Positions 1 through 12,977 are shown, counted from the first letter of the stretch. The stretch is 64,000 nt of DNA from Strongylocentrotus purpuratus (GCF_000002235.5 NW_022145596.1:1606852-1670851), one strand, 5' to 3'. The notes: generated from the sequence alone by a model not told the origin. Translations and numbers: made by a program.

Positions 1-659
1 GCTTCTACTTATTCTTTGGTACCAATTATTAGTTTGTTTTAATTTTTATTCCTATATATTCTATTTTCCCCCATTTGCCTTTCTTGTTATTTTATTACCC
101 AATCACGTCATCGTTTTATTTCTATATTTTCCATTTCATGTTCAGATTATAATAATATCATGAGAAAGAAAGTGAAAAAGAGAAATGTTAACGGTTTCCT
201 GCATGAATTCCAAAAGTACAAATTGTAAAATATTAGATTTCAGTCTGATCGCTTTATCCCAGATAGCCCTAAATAGATATATCTGTAATCGAATTATGAT
301 GCTGGACGTTGATATATCTTATTCAGCCACGTTCATCATAATCTTTCTAAAAGGGGACAGACACAGTTATTTGGGCTTCCTCCGACAAATATCATGATAC
401 ATCCTGTTTCGATGAAAGACTTCCAGAATGGAACATGATGCGCTATTAAACTGATATTCTGTTTTGCTATTTTGTCAAGATTTGGTTAAACTGCTTCAAT
501 GTCCAAATTGTCTAGTAAACTCTTTTGTTCATACATTCCAGAATCCCCTTTTAAAACATGGATGGTCAAGCCTATTCACACTGTCTAGCGTCTACCCACC
601 AGTAATTAAATTGGCTTTTTCACACTTTTCTATTAACTAACTATCTCTATCAAATTATC
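1..659. other. A+T-rich DNA, nothing recognised
   Basis: Only short open frames without protein character. No splice-bounded exon, RNA gene or repeat was recognised. Confidence 0.5.
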
Positions 660-2165
660 TATTAAGGATGGTATCGATGCATTTTTGACAGCCTTACTGA
701 CTTTCAGTTCGCTCTTTATAATCGGGAGCACATCCTACACTCCACCATGTACCTCATCTCCCCCATCACCCCTTCACTGGTGATATCCTATAGGCATGAT
801 GCGAAGATACCAGTAGATTACCATGATGGTGTACCTTGCCTTTCAAGAGCTGTTCCTCTTACCCCACCCAATCTTCGTATACTATTATACCAAACCCACT
901 AATAATCACCCTTATAGAAGGTATACTTTTCACCCTCCATTCGTTCTGTTAACCATATACACTCTAAGAAAAAAGGGTGCAAAAAAGGGTGCAAAATAAG
1001 AGTTTGCACCCTTTTCATAAAAATGAACCCTATTGAAGGAAAAGGGGTTCAAAATAGGGTGCAATATAAGATTTTGCACCCTTCCCACAGAAATGAACCC
1101 TAACGACCCAAAAAGGTGCAAAGTAAAAGTTTGCATATTGCATGCATATTCATGATTACTTTCCACGTGTTCACATAAAAATACATTTATCATATGATTT
1201 GTTAATTAAATTATGACAATGCACATCAATTTTGTGATTTGTATTTTCCTTCGGCAATCATTAACCGATATATTATTTTGTCTGATCATGTTACAATTAC
1301 ATTCACGTTTTAGCAATATATAAATATTGATTATATGATTACTAACCAAGAAACATCATACATGTTTAATACGTATTTGTGTACGAGCAAATGTCACGAG
1401 TATTCCTCGATGATGGGTGCAGGATTGCACCTTTTAAAGGGTGCAGGATTGAACCCCTTAAGGTGCTGCTATTGCATCGGTTTGCACCCCTAAAGGAGCA
1501 GGATTGAACCATTAAGGGTACTAACATGTCTCCTAAAAGGTGCATTCTGGCACCCTCCTAAAGGGTGCAGGATTTAACCCCTAAAGGTGCTGCTATTGTT
1601 GCATCGGTTTGCACCCCTAAAGGTGCAGGATTGAACCATAACGGGTACTAACATTTCCCCAAAAAGGTTCAATCTGGCACCCTTTTGAAGGGTGCAGGAT
1701 CGCACCTTTAAAAAGGGTGCAGGATTTAACCCCTAAAGGTGCTGCTATTGTTGCATCGGTTTGAACCCCTAAAGGTGCATAGTTGCACCATTTTTTCTTA
1801 GTATCATCGGCTTTAATAGCTCTTCAAGCAAGGGTATACTTATTGTCCCATCTATTCTTCCATTACTGCTCATTACCCTAGATAAACCAGTAGATGACGT
1901 ATCCTCGCTTTCAGGATCTCGAGCAGGGGTACAGTTATTACCCCCACCTATTCTTTACCCGCACCAAGGTACCTAGCCTCATAGATATACCAATACATGA
2001 AGATGATCCTCTCTGATCAGCTCTTCAACATGCTTAAGCAGGGGTACACATCTTACCACACCCATTCTTCCCTGCACCAAACCAAGTCACTTACCCTAAT
2101 AGATATACCAGTAGATGATGTATCGTCACCTTCAGTATCTCGAGCAGTGAGGGGTGTATCGAATT
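660..2165. repeat. Degenerate tandem array of ~110-135 bp units, interrupted by a transposon
   Basis: A motif like gataNaccagtagatga recurs near 806, 1874, 1985 and 2104 on the plus strand, with a weaker copy near 670. Each is followed by related text: ctcgagcaggggtaca or agctcttcaa, then a ttac-cacccattctt segment. Spacing is about 111-119 bp. The gap between 806 and 1874 becomes about two units once the ~848-bp insertion at 959-1806 is removed, and a further unit looks split by that insertion. On the minus strand the unit equals the end of the open frame at 2095-2277 plus its splice donor. The array therefore probably arose by tandem duplication of an exon end with adjoining intron, followed by decay. 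Confidence 0.6.
959..1806. mobile_element. Non-autonomous inverted-repeat element with GGGTGCAA/TTGCACCC subrepeats
   Basis: The termini are inverted: the left end reads ctaagaaaaaagggtgcaa, and the right end reads ttgcaccattttttcttag. The interior is largely short direct and inverted copies of gggtgca/tgcaccc, alternating with gaaccct-type variants, in both halves. No transposase frame is present. A target-site duplication is not clear. The insertion splits a unit of the surrounding tandem array, so it is younger than the array. Confidence 0.7.
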
Positions 2166-2277
2166 CATAGGATGGGGGTCGAGTCCTGGTGCTTCCTGGA
2201 CCTGGGTGTGGTCCTGGGTGGGGTCCTGGGTGTGGTGCCGATGGTTGCTCTTTGGTTTCCATCACTACTGAAGTCAT
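2095..2277 (-). CDS. Possible first coding exon, Pro/Gly/His-rich, unidentified
   Basis: An ATG at 2277 opens 61 codons ending at a good donor (AGG|GTAAGT) in phase 0. The product starts MTSVVMETKEQP, then has a PHPG repeat (four 12-bp units) and an acidic Ser/Thr stretch. Pro/Gly-rich N-termini followed by such a stretch occur in the Lifeguard/GRINA (TMBIM) family, but no membrane exon follows in this window, so that is only a guess. Against it being real, its last ~70 bp are one unit of a degenerate tandem array extending to lower coordinates. It could be a genuine exon whose end was amplified, or a fortuitous frame. No function is assigned. Confidence 0.33.
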
Positions 2278-4496
2278 CTTGACGTATCTTCTGAATCACT
2301 CTAAACCTCACACGATTCTACGATGGTTCAATATCCTCCTCAGTCAAAGTCTTGATAATTTGCTGTGAAAATAGATAAGACAATATTTGATATAATTTCA
2401 GATGAGAATATAAACTGTATCTAAAAACATTGAATACATTATATAGCACTTGGAGTGTCACATCTGATAGATTTCAGTGCTATACAAGAACCAACTATTT
2501 GTATTATTATTATTATTATCATCAAATTGAAAGAAATAGCCTTAGAGCTTTTAATGAAAATGATATAGGATTATAACCCATTGCACATAAATCCTTCAAC
2601 TCGGAACCAGGCATTCTTCCAAATCCTAATGGTTTATTATTTTTTGGAAATACTGAACCAGCAGTACGACTAACCTAATATCCTTCGAATAAAATCAATT
2701 TTATCATTCCTTTGTATAATGTAATATGAATTAATCAGACTTTCATTTTAAAAGGGAAATTGAATTATAAGATGCAAATTGGAAATGTTTGCATTCGTTT
2801 CCTATACCTAATTTGTCCTTAAAACTTTGACCATGTTCATCAGTTGGTCCACATAACTTCATGTATGACTACGGCGAATAGGTAAAGAACTTTCTTAACC
2901 TATTTGCCGTAGGTATAAATATTTGCTAATACATTAGAATTTAGAATGTTATTGACTCTTTGACACCCCCCCCCCCCCCTCTCAGGGGTATGAGAGTACA
3001 AACAAACATAAAAGTATAAATAGCAATGCATGACTTATGAATACACAGATAATGACACAAAGATACAAACGATAATAGGTATATAGTGTATGAAAGTACA
3101 AACATGAACAATGAACCAACTAGTAAACACAAAGTATATATAATTTTATATACATGTACAATGTAGATAGTGACAATAATAAATGTATAAGTATAATGCA
3201 ATCTATTAACAAGCTAAATAATAAACAAAGTAAGCTGTTTCACTATCCTAGCGCTACGAGTACGTGTAGGTTCAGCTCTAATTGTACTTTTTGAAATGCT
3301 TGAACTATCTTCTTTTTCCTTTTTTTGGATAAAATTTCAACATACTAAGGCGAGTAAATCTTTCTAAATTCTTAGAAGAACCAAAATATAAGCGGATTTT
3401 TCCAGGGGAAAAAATGTCACCTTGTCGTGTTTCGGAATATTTCTTGCTTATCACGTGTAAGAAAAGGAAATTGGATTTAGAATTTAAAACTAGAAATAGA
3501 CACAAGACACAACTACACCCTCTGCTTGATAGTTGACATGAATTAACGTTCAAGGTATTACATCCATAGTATCACCAGGGAGGTGAGACTATGGAGATTG
3601 CGTCTCGAAAGAATTTCCCGAGGGAAAGATATTCAAGATTAACTTGGCTTAACAACAAGTAATGTAACCCTCTTCAGCCATCAAATCCATCAACAGCCGC
3701 CCTTATCAGACCACAGATGCCCTCTGGCGATCCAAATGTTACGAAGTGTTACGCAACGCGGCCTGCTTCCCTAAGCTCTCCAAACACTTGGTCGTAAAAA
3801 AAAGGCTTTGAAGCCATGCGAGTCACCGAGAAAATGACGTCATACTCATTGAAGATGTATATAGCTATAACAGACAAAAATACAAAATCGACAACTTATG
3901 GCACAAGGCAACCTGCTATTGGTTATCAAATGCTTTCGCTGTGCTCGGATAACTCTTCTGAAGACGTAGCCATCTGAACCAGCGAAATCGACCAAGGAAA
4001 TCGTGAGTTAGAGTGAATGCAAGTTTCTCATCATCATCACGTTCTCTTCTAATTATTGACATTTTCCGAAAGTTTCCGAAATTTTTACATAGCTAGGAAG
4101 GTAGTCCATAAGTTTATCTCTTAAAATAACTAAATGAAACTGTGTTGTATAATTGCGCATTTGGTTTAATGAGGGTTAGAAGTTGTCAATTCATCACCAC
4201 TTTTCACCCCGAGTACGGGCCGGCGCCGGCGACGCGAAAGCCGCCGTGCTCGCTGGGCTGTACATGCTGGATGTTGTTGGTGGAAACACACATAGCTGCA
4301 TTTCTACCCTGGCCGTGTATTGAAAGTTGTGCTATTGATTCTCAACATTTCAAACACCACTGTACAAAACTCAACTGATTTCATTCAAAGGCAGTACTAT
4401 AGTGATGATTGATGACACCTAAAGAGCATTAAAATACAATTTGTTCAACTTTCTGATGTTAGAAAGAATAAGTTAAAAATTAAAATTGTGAGTCTA
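2278..4496. other. No gene recognised; simple repeats, one hairpin and a GC-rich patch
   Basis: Contains a short (tta)n run near 2505, a C14-type run near 2967 and a 13-bp-stem hairpin at 3564-3594. A GC-rich patch near 4210-4270 includes the 12-bp palindrome gccggcgccggc. Open frames here lack splice context or recognisable domains. Confidence 0.5.
3564..3594. other. Short perfect-loop hairpin
   Basis: CCATAGTATCACC, loop AGGGA, then GGTGAGACTATGG: a 13-bp stem with one mismatch. No transcription context; recorded as structure only. Confidence 0.6.
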
Positions 4497-5271
4497 GAGT
4501 AAAGTACCCGGTTTTCGGCCACTTAAGACAAAATCCTATTTATTGGACTCTTTACTTCCTATTTATTATCATTTCTTGTTCAAATCATGAAGCAAATATT
4601 ATTATTATTTAAACAAAAAAAGAATCCCAAAAAAAAATCACGAATTGCCATGACAATATTCATTTCAATTTTCACTGTTTTGGAGCCGGTTATCGGCCGA
4701 GCGTGTCAGTTTACGGCCGCATGTACAAAGTCAATAGGAAGCGCTCGCGCGCGCCGTGCGTTTATGCGCTGACGTATAGCACGAGCGGGCGGAGCAGGTA
4801 TCCCACGCCGGAGCTCCCGGGTGCTCGCCTGGCCGAATACAGGCACAGCGGTGATCGGAAGTTGGAATCTGAATTAGACAGACATATCGTGTGTGCGTCG
4901 CGGTGTGCGGCTGCATTGATTTAATACATGCGATGAGATACTTTTGAGCTTGCGACCAGCACAAAATTGGGCTCTATATCTGAAAAATACTTGAAATAAA
5001 GCTCATTTTATGGTACCCATATTTCTTACATACACGCGTAAGAAACTCGATTTTTCAGATTTGGGTAGCGGGACCGCCGATTACATCGCTAAAATGTGAT
5101 ATTTTAGGATATATTTTTCATTGCAAATGTGGTTCTTCAGTGACACTGGCATGGTATGGTATGTGTGGGATATGTGTTATGCTATTATGCGATGTATTTT
5201 AAAGTGATTTTACCATGTATCCAACCAATTGGCCGAAAACCGGAGCTGACCGATTACCGGGTACTTTACTC
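4497..5271. mobile_element. TA-flanked inverted-repeat DNA element (non-autonomous)
   Basis: Perfect 16-bp terminal inverted repeats, GAGTAAAGTACCCGGT at the left and its complement at the right, are flanked by TA on both sides. Both subtermini carry GGTTTTCGGCC-type motifs, and the right side has an extra ~16-bp insertion between the terminus and that motif. The centre (about 4690-4860) is CpG-rich. No transposase frame is present. A TA target duplication is typical of Tc1/mariner-like and ISL2EU-like elements; the superfamily was not resolved. Confidence 0.8.
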
Positions 5272-5371
5272 TACTGTCAAACTTGCCGATCAACCGCATC
5301 GGGATGATTATGTGCATTTGTACTGTATGTTGTGAGTGTATTGACTATTCATGTATTCAAATGCTGCCTAT

Positions 5372-5590
5372 TTACATGGAGCGGCCTACGCATTCACGAT
5401 GAAACCATTTAACCGTACATTCTGGTTCGCTGCAACGAATAAGATTTTCCGTTGATGGAATTTCACACGTGCATAACTTGTATTGGTCTCCAACTTCCCA
5501 TACACCAGGCTCAAGAAAATCTTCCTCAAAATCAGTCAGAAAGTCTAAATCGTCGCCTACCAAATACTCTTCCCTACTGTACGCCGCCAT
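5372..5590 (-). CDS. Truncated PHD-finger ORF, possible first exon
   Basis: A 72-codon frame starts at an ATG in good context (aaaATGG) with MAAYSREEYLVGDDLDFL, followed by an acidic stretch. It then has a C-x-C ... I-x-C-x4-C ... W-F-H-x2-C-V-G pattern, the first three quarters of an ING-like C4HC3 PHD zinc finger. PHD fingers of this kind usually read histone H3 tails. The last CxxC pair is absent: the frame stops three codons after CVG. A weak donor, TGC|GTAGGC, lies just before the stop, so the finger could continue in a downstream exon at lower coordinates, but none was found. The TA-flanked element at 4497-5271 lies 100 bp beyond the stop. It is either a real first exon or a gene fragment carried with repeats. 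The domain call is moderate; the gene structure is uncertain. Confidence 0.45.
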   Translation of the reverse strand: MAAYSREEYLVGDDLDFLTDFEEDFLEPGVWEVGDQYKLCTCEIPSTENLIRCSEPECTVKWFHRECVGRSM

Positions 5591-6392
5591 TTTTGTCGAT
5601 AGCAGCCGATGTGTATTTCCAACAATGCATTTCGCGAGCCCTATGTCACTCAGTTTCGGGAGTGAGATTTACGAGCTGTGCGGTCCGGGTGGGGGATTAA
5701 CGGGATTATGATAGGGGAAAAAAGACTCTCGGTGCAACGGACTGCTTCAAAGGGCCCTCTTAGATGCGGAATCCATTTATTACAAGCCCTGGTATCACAC
5801 ACCCGTGACCATTCTATTTATATAGTCTACGGTAAAGTAAAACAGGTTATACAGCGGGCAATATCTCTGGAAATAAAAGTAGAGCTGGGGTTCGCATGAT
5901 TCTTCAAGGCACCCATTATGTCAGGGCTGACAAGGCAAGGTCCCTATCGGACAGAATCGAACAGGTTGACTGAATTTTACCTTCCATATTGCCTCAAGCT
6001 ATTTTCGTAACATTTTAATCGTTGGGCGCGTGGTTTTATGTTCACGGGTGGAGGTACTGTCTCTTTTTATGTGGTCTTTGCCTGGTTCTGCTGTACTACT
6101 GTTTAACGTAACATGAATAAGTCACATAATGTTTCATACTTTTACAGCTGTATACATTGATTATTCTTTCTTCAACGGCCTTCATTTCAATCTATCAAAT
6201 CATGGTAACTGTATATGAGCGTTTTCCGAATTAATTTTTTTTTTTAATGAATCTTCAATGCATGGGAGCGCATATAGGCTAAGCCTCATAGGCAATTCGA
6301 AGAGTTCTTTCACTTTTTTTTACGAAAACATTTATTTCTTATTTTCTGTAGATTTTACTAGTCTAGGGGTAGTGAGCACTAATTTTTTTTTT
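5591..6392. other. Upstream of the PHD ORF; nothing else recognised
   Basis: The first ~150 bp would be the promoter side of the PHD ORF. No TATA box or other element could be assigned. Confidence 0.35.
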
Positions 6393-6533
6393 TTTGGCCC
6401 TCAAAAATTTGAAAAATCGTACCCCCCCCCCCCCTTGAGCGCCAGGGGGGGGGGGGCCATCTCCCCCAAAAAGGTTAAATACACGTTTTTTCCGGGGAGG
6501 CCCGGCCCCCCCCCCCCACTGGATCCGCCACTG
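6393..6533 (-). mobile_element. Terminal fragment of a DNA transposon (CAGTGGCGGATCCAG end)
   Basis: On the minus strand the segment starts CAGTGGCGGATCCAGTG and runs into G-homopolymers (about 12 each) and GGGCC-rich text. The partner terminus was not found, so it is a solo end. CAGnGGCGGATCCA ends are common among animal cut-and-paste elements, and the element at 34748 has a related end. Confidence 0.55.
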
Positions 6534-9184
6534 GTTGCATCTGTTTGACCGTTGTTATAAACAGTAGTTTAATCATCTCGTAATGAAGAGATTAAGGTAT
6601 ATCAACTGTTGTGTGTGTTTAGCATATCAAAGTTTTATCTAGCACCAACTACCATCATCATCATCGTCGTCATAATTTCCACCACCACCACCATCATCGT
6701 CACTTTCATCATCAGTAAATTAAGTACCGTTTGTTTATATTGCTTTGTGCTATACTTTACTCCCCGAAAGGAAATCTAAATAGTAACAAAATTTAGGGAT
6801 GGCAGATATCGACATGTCATCAACAAAACAGAAGAAACAAAAATCGACGCCCATTTCATTGGTAAATATGGTTCGAACGAGCATATTTATTATTTCAGTG
6901 ACTTCAGTCCAAGCCCCTTCTATCGGTTTTGTTCTCTAAACCTAAAAAAAATAGAAGAAAAAGCAAATTGTCAGGTGGCGATGAAACGTTACCGCTGTGT
7001 TAGTCTGCGGTATCAGTTGCCATGGTTGCACTGCGATGCAGTCTTATCTTAGGAAATAATTCAATTAATTTTATTTTTTAAATGAAGTTCAGTCTTTTCC
7101 ACACATGCTAGTATAGTCGCTCAGAATGTGGTGAAGAAGGAAAGTCAAATGCTTGTAGATCTGCAATTCAATTATCTCCTACCTTCCCGTCTCTTAAAAT
7201 CCGTTTGTTATAAGTGCTTCCCCCCCCCCCACCCCTCCCTCTCTTTTCAACTAACTCAATTTCTCATCCTGAGAACATCGCTCGCGAAATTGATTTGGTC
7301 GATGGGGGGGGGGGAAGGGTCACATCCCTCCTCAAATTATATTGTTCGGAGAGATTTTTTTTTTTTGTAACACATAACTGACAAATAGCTAAATTTATGA
7401 TTTTTTTTTTTTATTTTTAAAAGTTCCGTCTGCGAATTTGAAAATCTAACGAATATAGTGATCTAAGGACCCTTTGTGCTAGCTTATTAAAAATTATAGC
7501 TAAATTTGTCAGCATTTTTCATCCAGCACCTGCCCCCCTCCCATCCCTCTTCAAAAAGATTTTTAGTTGACGCCATGTCTATACCACAGTTTGCAATCTG
7601 AGTGAATAACATTTATGTTGTGTTTCATTATTTTGTTCAGAAGGTGCAAAAACGTCACAGTTTATGTAATGACACCCTTAATTAGAAGCAACGAATACCT
7701 TGTTGATAAATTCAATGTGTGTTGACTTCCTCTCACATGTTCTTCTGCGGTTAATGAAAGAAGAAAATTTTCCAGCGGAAACACCATACAGGTATGGATT
7801 ACATGTTTTTGACATAACGTCATTTCTACACTCACTTTGTAAATGTTTAAAAATACAAAATCATCTGAAACTAGGACTTACACGAATTTTTTAGAACTGT
7901 CTATAGGTTTTGATGATCTGTTGGTCACCAACATATCCGAAGTTTATTTTACTACACAAAAAAATCACATTCTTGTAGAAGTAGTTTGTTCCATCCTACC
8001 GTGCTTTTTGAAGAAGTGTCTTCACATCTAAATGTTTTTGTCATCGAACAAAAAAAAATCGACTACAATGTCATGTCTTTATGTGATAAACAGATAACAC
8101 ATTTTACGAAAAGAAGTATTTCATGCCTATCTATAACTTCCTTTTATCGACATTAAATCATTAGTTGCATCTTGTGTTGAGTTATTACATAATGACGCTC
8201 AAAACGAATATGACACAACCATGAACAATAACAAACTAGAAATAAATGATTTCAAAGGTCCGTTCCATTTGTTATGAGAATAAAATGTGAATAGTTAATT
8301 AACAAATGATGGGAATGTCTGAAGTGTAACATATTTAAACTTAATGCGACTTTTGCGGAGAAAATCGACAGATCTAGCAGTCACAATCTCGCAATAATAA
8401 ACAAAATCTTCGCCCCATACACAAAATCCTTAAAAGGACAGAGTACAAAGCTGGAACCCAAATGCACTCACCCTCTAAGCTTAGCCAATGAAGAGTTGAA
8501 CGAAGTTTTCAATGAATCCGTAAAGATGGGTAAGAGGAGATAACCCTCGAAGACAAAGCAGATGGAGCAGGAACAACCACCCATAACAAGTGGACGACAA
8601 ACCTGCTTATTTGTCTAACATCGATCCTAGCTAATCATAAACTTGAGACTGAACTCTCCTTTAAGCATTCTGCTCCAAGGTCCCTATATACCACCCTTCA
8701 GCAGAAACAGACTGAGTGCAGTGCATTGGTGCGGGGTGCAAAACAGGAGCCCCGCCCGGTCAGATGTGCACTCTCACCAAACGAACTTAAACTAACCAGG
8801 AAACGATGGGATATTTGTCTACTGAAACTCAATGCAAAGAAAATACCTCCCCTGTTCGCTCTAAACCTTGGCTGAAACTTCGCGCCTATTATGTACGTGA
8901 AGTGGGCTTCATCTATTATACGCATGTCATGACCCCTCCCCTTACCCCGTGACAAAGAGTAACAAGGGGTGCAAGGGGGAATTCTCTCCCATCCCAATCA
9001 GCTCCTATACAAAAATCAATCAAGTTCTATAGCGTGTTTTGGGTGGTTAATATATTTTAAAAATCCGGTATAGATGCCAGACTATTTCTTTTCTGCTCCC
9101 AACACCTTCCCTTCCCCAGAGATTATGATGCTTCTGTCTTTCCCTCTGTCTGTTTCTTTCTCTCTCTTTTCTCCCATCTCTTCC

Positions 9185-9187
<3 letters not shown>
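6534..9187. other. No gene recognised
   Basis: A CAT/CAC trinucleotide-rich patch near 6650-6715 and several C, G and T homopolymers near 7220-7410. Open frames are short and without domain character. Confidence 0.45.
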
Positions 9188-9234
<47 letters not shown>

Positions 9235-9240
9235 CCTCCC
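9188..9240. repeat. (CT)n microsatellite with CCCT tail
   Basis: An uninterrupted ct run of about 40 bp followed by ccctccctccct. Open frames on either strand here are Ser/Leu or Arg/Glu dipeptide artefacts. Confidence 0.95.
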
Positions 9241-12200
9241 TGCCCCTCACTATCTATATACCTTTAATCTAGTATCATTTTACAGACCTTAAAGTGAAAA
9301 GTTCTGACTTATTGATCAGTCCCCAGTCATGACGATTGAGTAATACTGTTCTCAAGAGCCCCTGGACTTGGTATATCCTGGTCTTCTCCAGTGGAAAGTC
9401 CCTGGACTAGCTCGTCTGGCCCCCTCGAGGAGATCAAAGTATTGAAGAATATAGACGTGCTGTCTTTTCATGTTCCTTGACATTTATCTCACTAATTAGA
9501 CTACCGGTAGCCCCGTGATTATGAAGCTGTATCCTTGACTATAAGCTGGGCTGACGTTATTTCTGATTTTAACTAAGAATTCATATGCGCGTTCGTATAG
9601 TAAACGAACTTTGAAAATATGGCGTGAACCTGATTAATGCAGTATTTATAACAAATAATAATCTATATGCTTATTTATGAATTACATATTCCTTGGTTAA
9701 AGTGTTCTTTGTTATATCTTATGGTATGTGCATATTACTATATTATAATTTTGCGTCTATTCATATTGAATTTTCAATGCATTTTATAGCCCCCATCTGA
9801 CATGTTTGAAGACTCGATAAAGTGTTGGTTAGAACTTTACATGTGCAAACATTTCTATTGTAGCTGCCTCAGTATACTACAAATGCAAATGACGCATAGG
9901 AATAGGGGTGAGGAAAAATACCAATATTAATCTTCCCACGGATGTAACTGGAAATGTTATTGGCCGGCGATTCTTGTCACAATTGTCAGTGAAAATTTCC
10001 CAAACAATTTTTCAGTGATAAAGTGTATTTCAAAAGTTTCAAAATCTAACTCCCCCTCCCCCCCCCCCCCTCCCCTGTCTCCACGCAGGGTCCTCGTCCC
10101 TGGATCCTTATGTCATCAAATAATTATACAAAACAGAAATTTTTCCTTGGAAAAGATGCGATCTGTCAGATTTGACCTTATAGAAGGTACACCTGGCATC
10201 ACCTGTGTCAAACCTGTTAGAATCGCGATGAAAGCTTCATTTAAATACATCTGACGAAACCTTTGAAATACAGAATCCATCACTCTTCTTGGGTCCGTAT
10301 GAAAAAAAATATGCCTGTTCGATTCATAATAGCGTTCCAATACTACTTTGCTCAAAAAGTGTTAGACGATAAACATACATCTTAGGCATTAGCCAAAAGA
10401 ATTTGAATCTAATGAATCAGTATTCCAGGATGAAAAGAAAAATTATTCCAGTCATTGACATATTCTAAGCTTACTCTCATCTCTTACTCAAGATAAAGAC
10501 CTACATTATATAAGGAGCCAATTTGTCTCACCTGAATAATATTTGATTCGATGTTCTCCTTCAAACTCTAAAGACTAGACAACGAGAAAGTAAAATCAAA
10601 TCGGAACTCAATTCACAGCTATTCCTGAAAAGTTCAAGTCGTAAATCCAGCTCACCTCAACGAAACAGCTTCATCCATGAGAGATAAAAATGAAATAAAG
10701 ACAAGTTCAGAGGCAGACGACTGAAATGAAACTTTCGTTTCGATATCCAAACGATAGTTCCCTCAATCCAAAACAATTTCCCGCCAACAACTTACACCCT
10801 TTTTGGCAGCAATCTCCAAACTTTTGATGGACGACCTTTCATACTTGAGCCAAGTCCAACGTTTACTCGATATGCCAAGTGACTAGAAAGAGATTTGCGG
10901 GTCAAACTGTATAGTCTATCGCATCCAAACATGAAATAACTCAACGTTCATACGAGCTGATTTCCTAACTATTTGAAAAGTCAGAAAATCGAGGAGAAAA
11001 TCGTTCAGGGTGTTTATAATTGTAGGATCACAGTTTTGAGAATTTCAAGATGTGGATGGAGGCATTACGCATGCAATATGAACGAACGGACCACGTGGAA
11101 AGCTCTCTTGATGCCAAGATTTAATTTGATTGAGATCATGGTGAAAGCGATGGTTACGGTTGTCACCGTTCTTCCAGAATTTTAATATTCAAGGAGTTCC
11201 AGACAGTTAAAAATGAAAGGTGAAAATTGTGTTAAATATTTGAACAAAAATCTCAAATCTAGAACAATAACTTTTTACAAGTAAGGGGAACAATCGTGAG
11301 AGAGAAAAATATTAGCAAAAAGGAGAGAGAAAGAAAAAACTTCTTAAAAACGGAAAGTAAGAGTACCACTCATACTCGACAGGAGATGAGTTTGAGGTGA
11401 TCAATCTATGTAGAGAGATGAGTGGTACCTCGATCAACTTGAAATCATCAATCATGGAACATGATACTCCATCACGACGTAAAGAGGAAGTGAGATAGAG
11501 CACTGAGGTATGAGCTAACACTCTACCAGATCAACGGATCTAGGTGTCGACTTAAAGTATCTTCATTCCAGTTATCTTGTATATAGTAAAGCGAAGATTT
11601 GTTTTAAAAACTTTAAATACTGTAAGTACTCGAACTATTTAAAAAGAATATATATTTCTGATGCGCACAAAAATCCACCACAGCGGATGCTCATATTTAA
11701 GGAATGCATAAAGTACGACTATTACCTGGCTTTTATTCTAGCCCAATTGTCTTAAGGCGCTGGAAGCACACACCTAGGCTTAGAGAGCATGGTAAACGTA
11801 AATTCGTGTATTATGACAAAGAGCACAAACATACACAAAGAGTATCGTTTCTTGAACTTCCTTCTAGAGATCCATATAGTTCAGGATTTTTCGTGTATGA
11901 ATTTTCTATGAGCATATCTTTTGGCCTATTCCAGTTTAGACTTTAACACTAATGTTGGTGATAGATGACAAAGGAAGAGAAAACGGATAGGAAGTCGGAT
12001 GAATAGCAAGAATCCCTAGATGATATGAGTAAAGGGGAGAGTTTACATTACAGCTCCACATACCTATCAGTCATGTTTGAAATGATATGCTGCTTCTATA
12101 CGACCAACAGGCCTTAAGTCCTTATTTTGAATTACAATTACGAACTCTGAATAAAGGGGATGCGTTTCTAAATCATTATGAATTTATTTATACAGAACTA

Positions 12201-12799
12201 TTATGCATAACACTGTTAGTGTCTCTTGCAGATAAAATTGATAATGATTTAACGCGAATAAAAAAAAACGATAACAAAACCAGATCTATCTAAAGGAAGT
12301 TAAGAAAAAAGTATGATAAGTTCCAGATTAGAATAATCTTATACATACATGTACATAAAAAGAACTAGGAACATGTTCGTTTCGGTTTTAACTTGTATTG
12401 ATTTCAGCCTTCAAATGTGATATTTTACCTGTCCCGATCAAATATAACACGCTCTGATTGGAAAGGGTGCTTATTTAATGAAATCTGTAAAGACAAATGA
12501 GGAAAAACAATTTAAGATAATACAATGTTAATGATAAATTTAATTCTTTTACATTAAAGCGATGACTTGTAAAAGATAACTCGTAAGAAAATGCAAACAT
12601 AATATACAAAATAATGTTCAAATAATAGAGGAAACTTTATGAAGTGAAATTTGAGAATGGCAAACCATGAATGTTCGATGAGTCATATTATGTTAATCAT
12701 AGAATGACCCACGACCCGTCTGACATGTTTCAGAACGACGATCTGGGGGTCTGCTCTACTGAACCATGGGGGCGGGGGCGAAGATACATGGGGAGGGGA
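9241..12799. other. No gene recognised
   Basis: A+T-rich. Several 70-100 codon frames (for example near 10116-10355 minus and 11704-11946 plus) lack domains, consensus splice pairs and neighbours that would support them. Confidence 0.45.

Positions 12800-12977
<178 letters not shown>

Noticed and set aside
8698..8997. 99-codon minus-strand frame
   Set aside because: No domain or splice support; composition follows local GC.
10116..10355. 79-codon minus-strand frame with some protein-like character
   Set aside because: No motif recognised, no consensus splice pair at its ends and no neighbouring exon.
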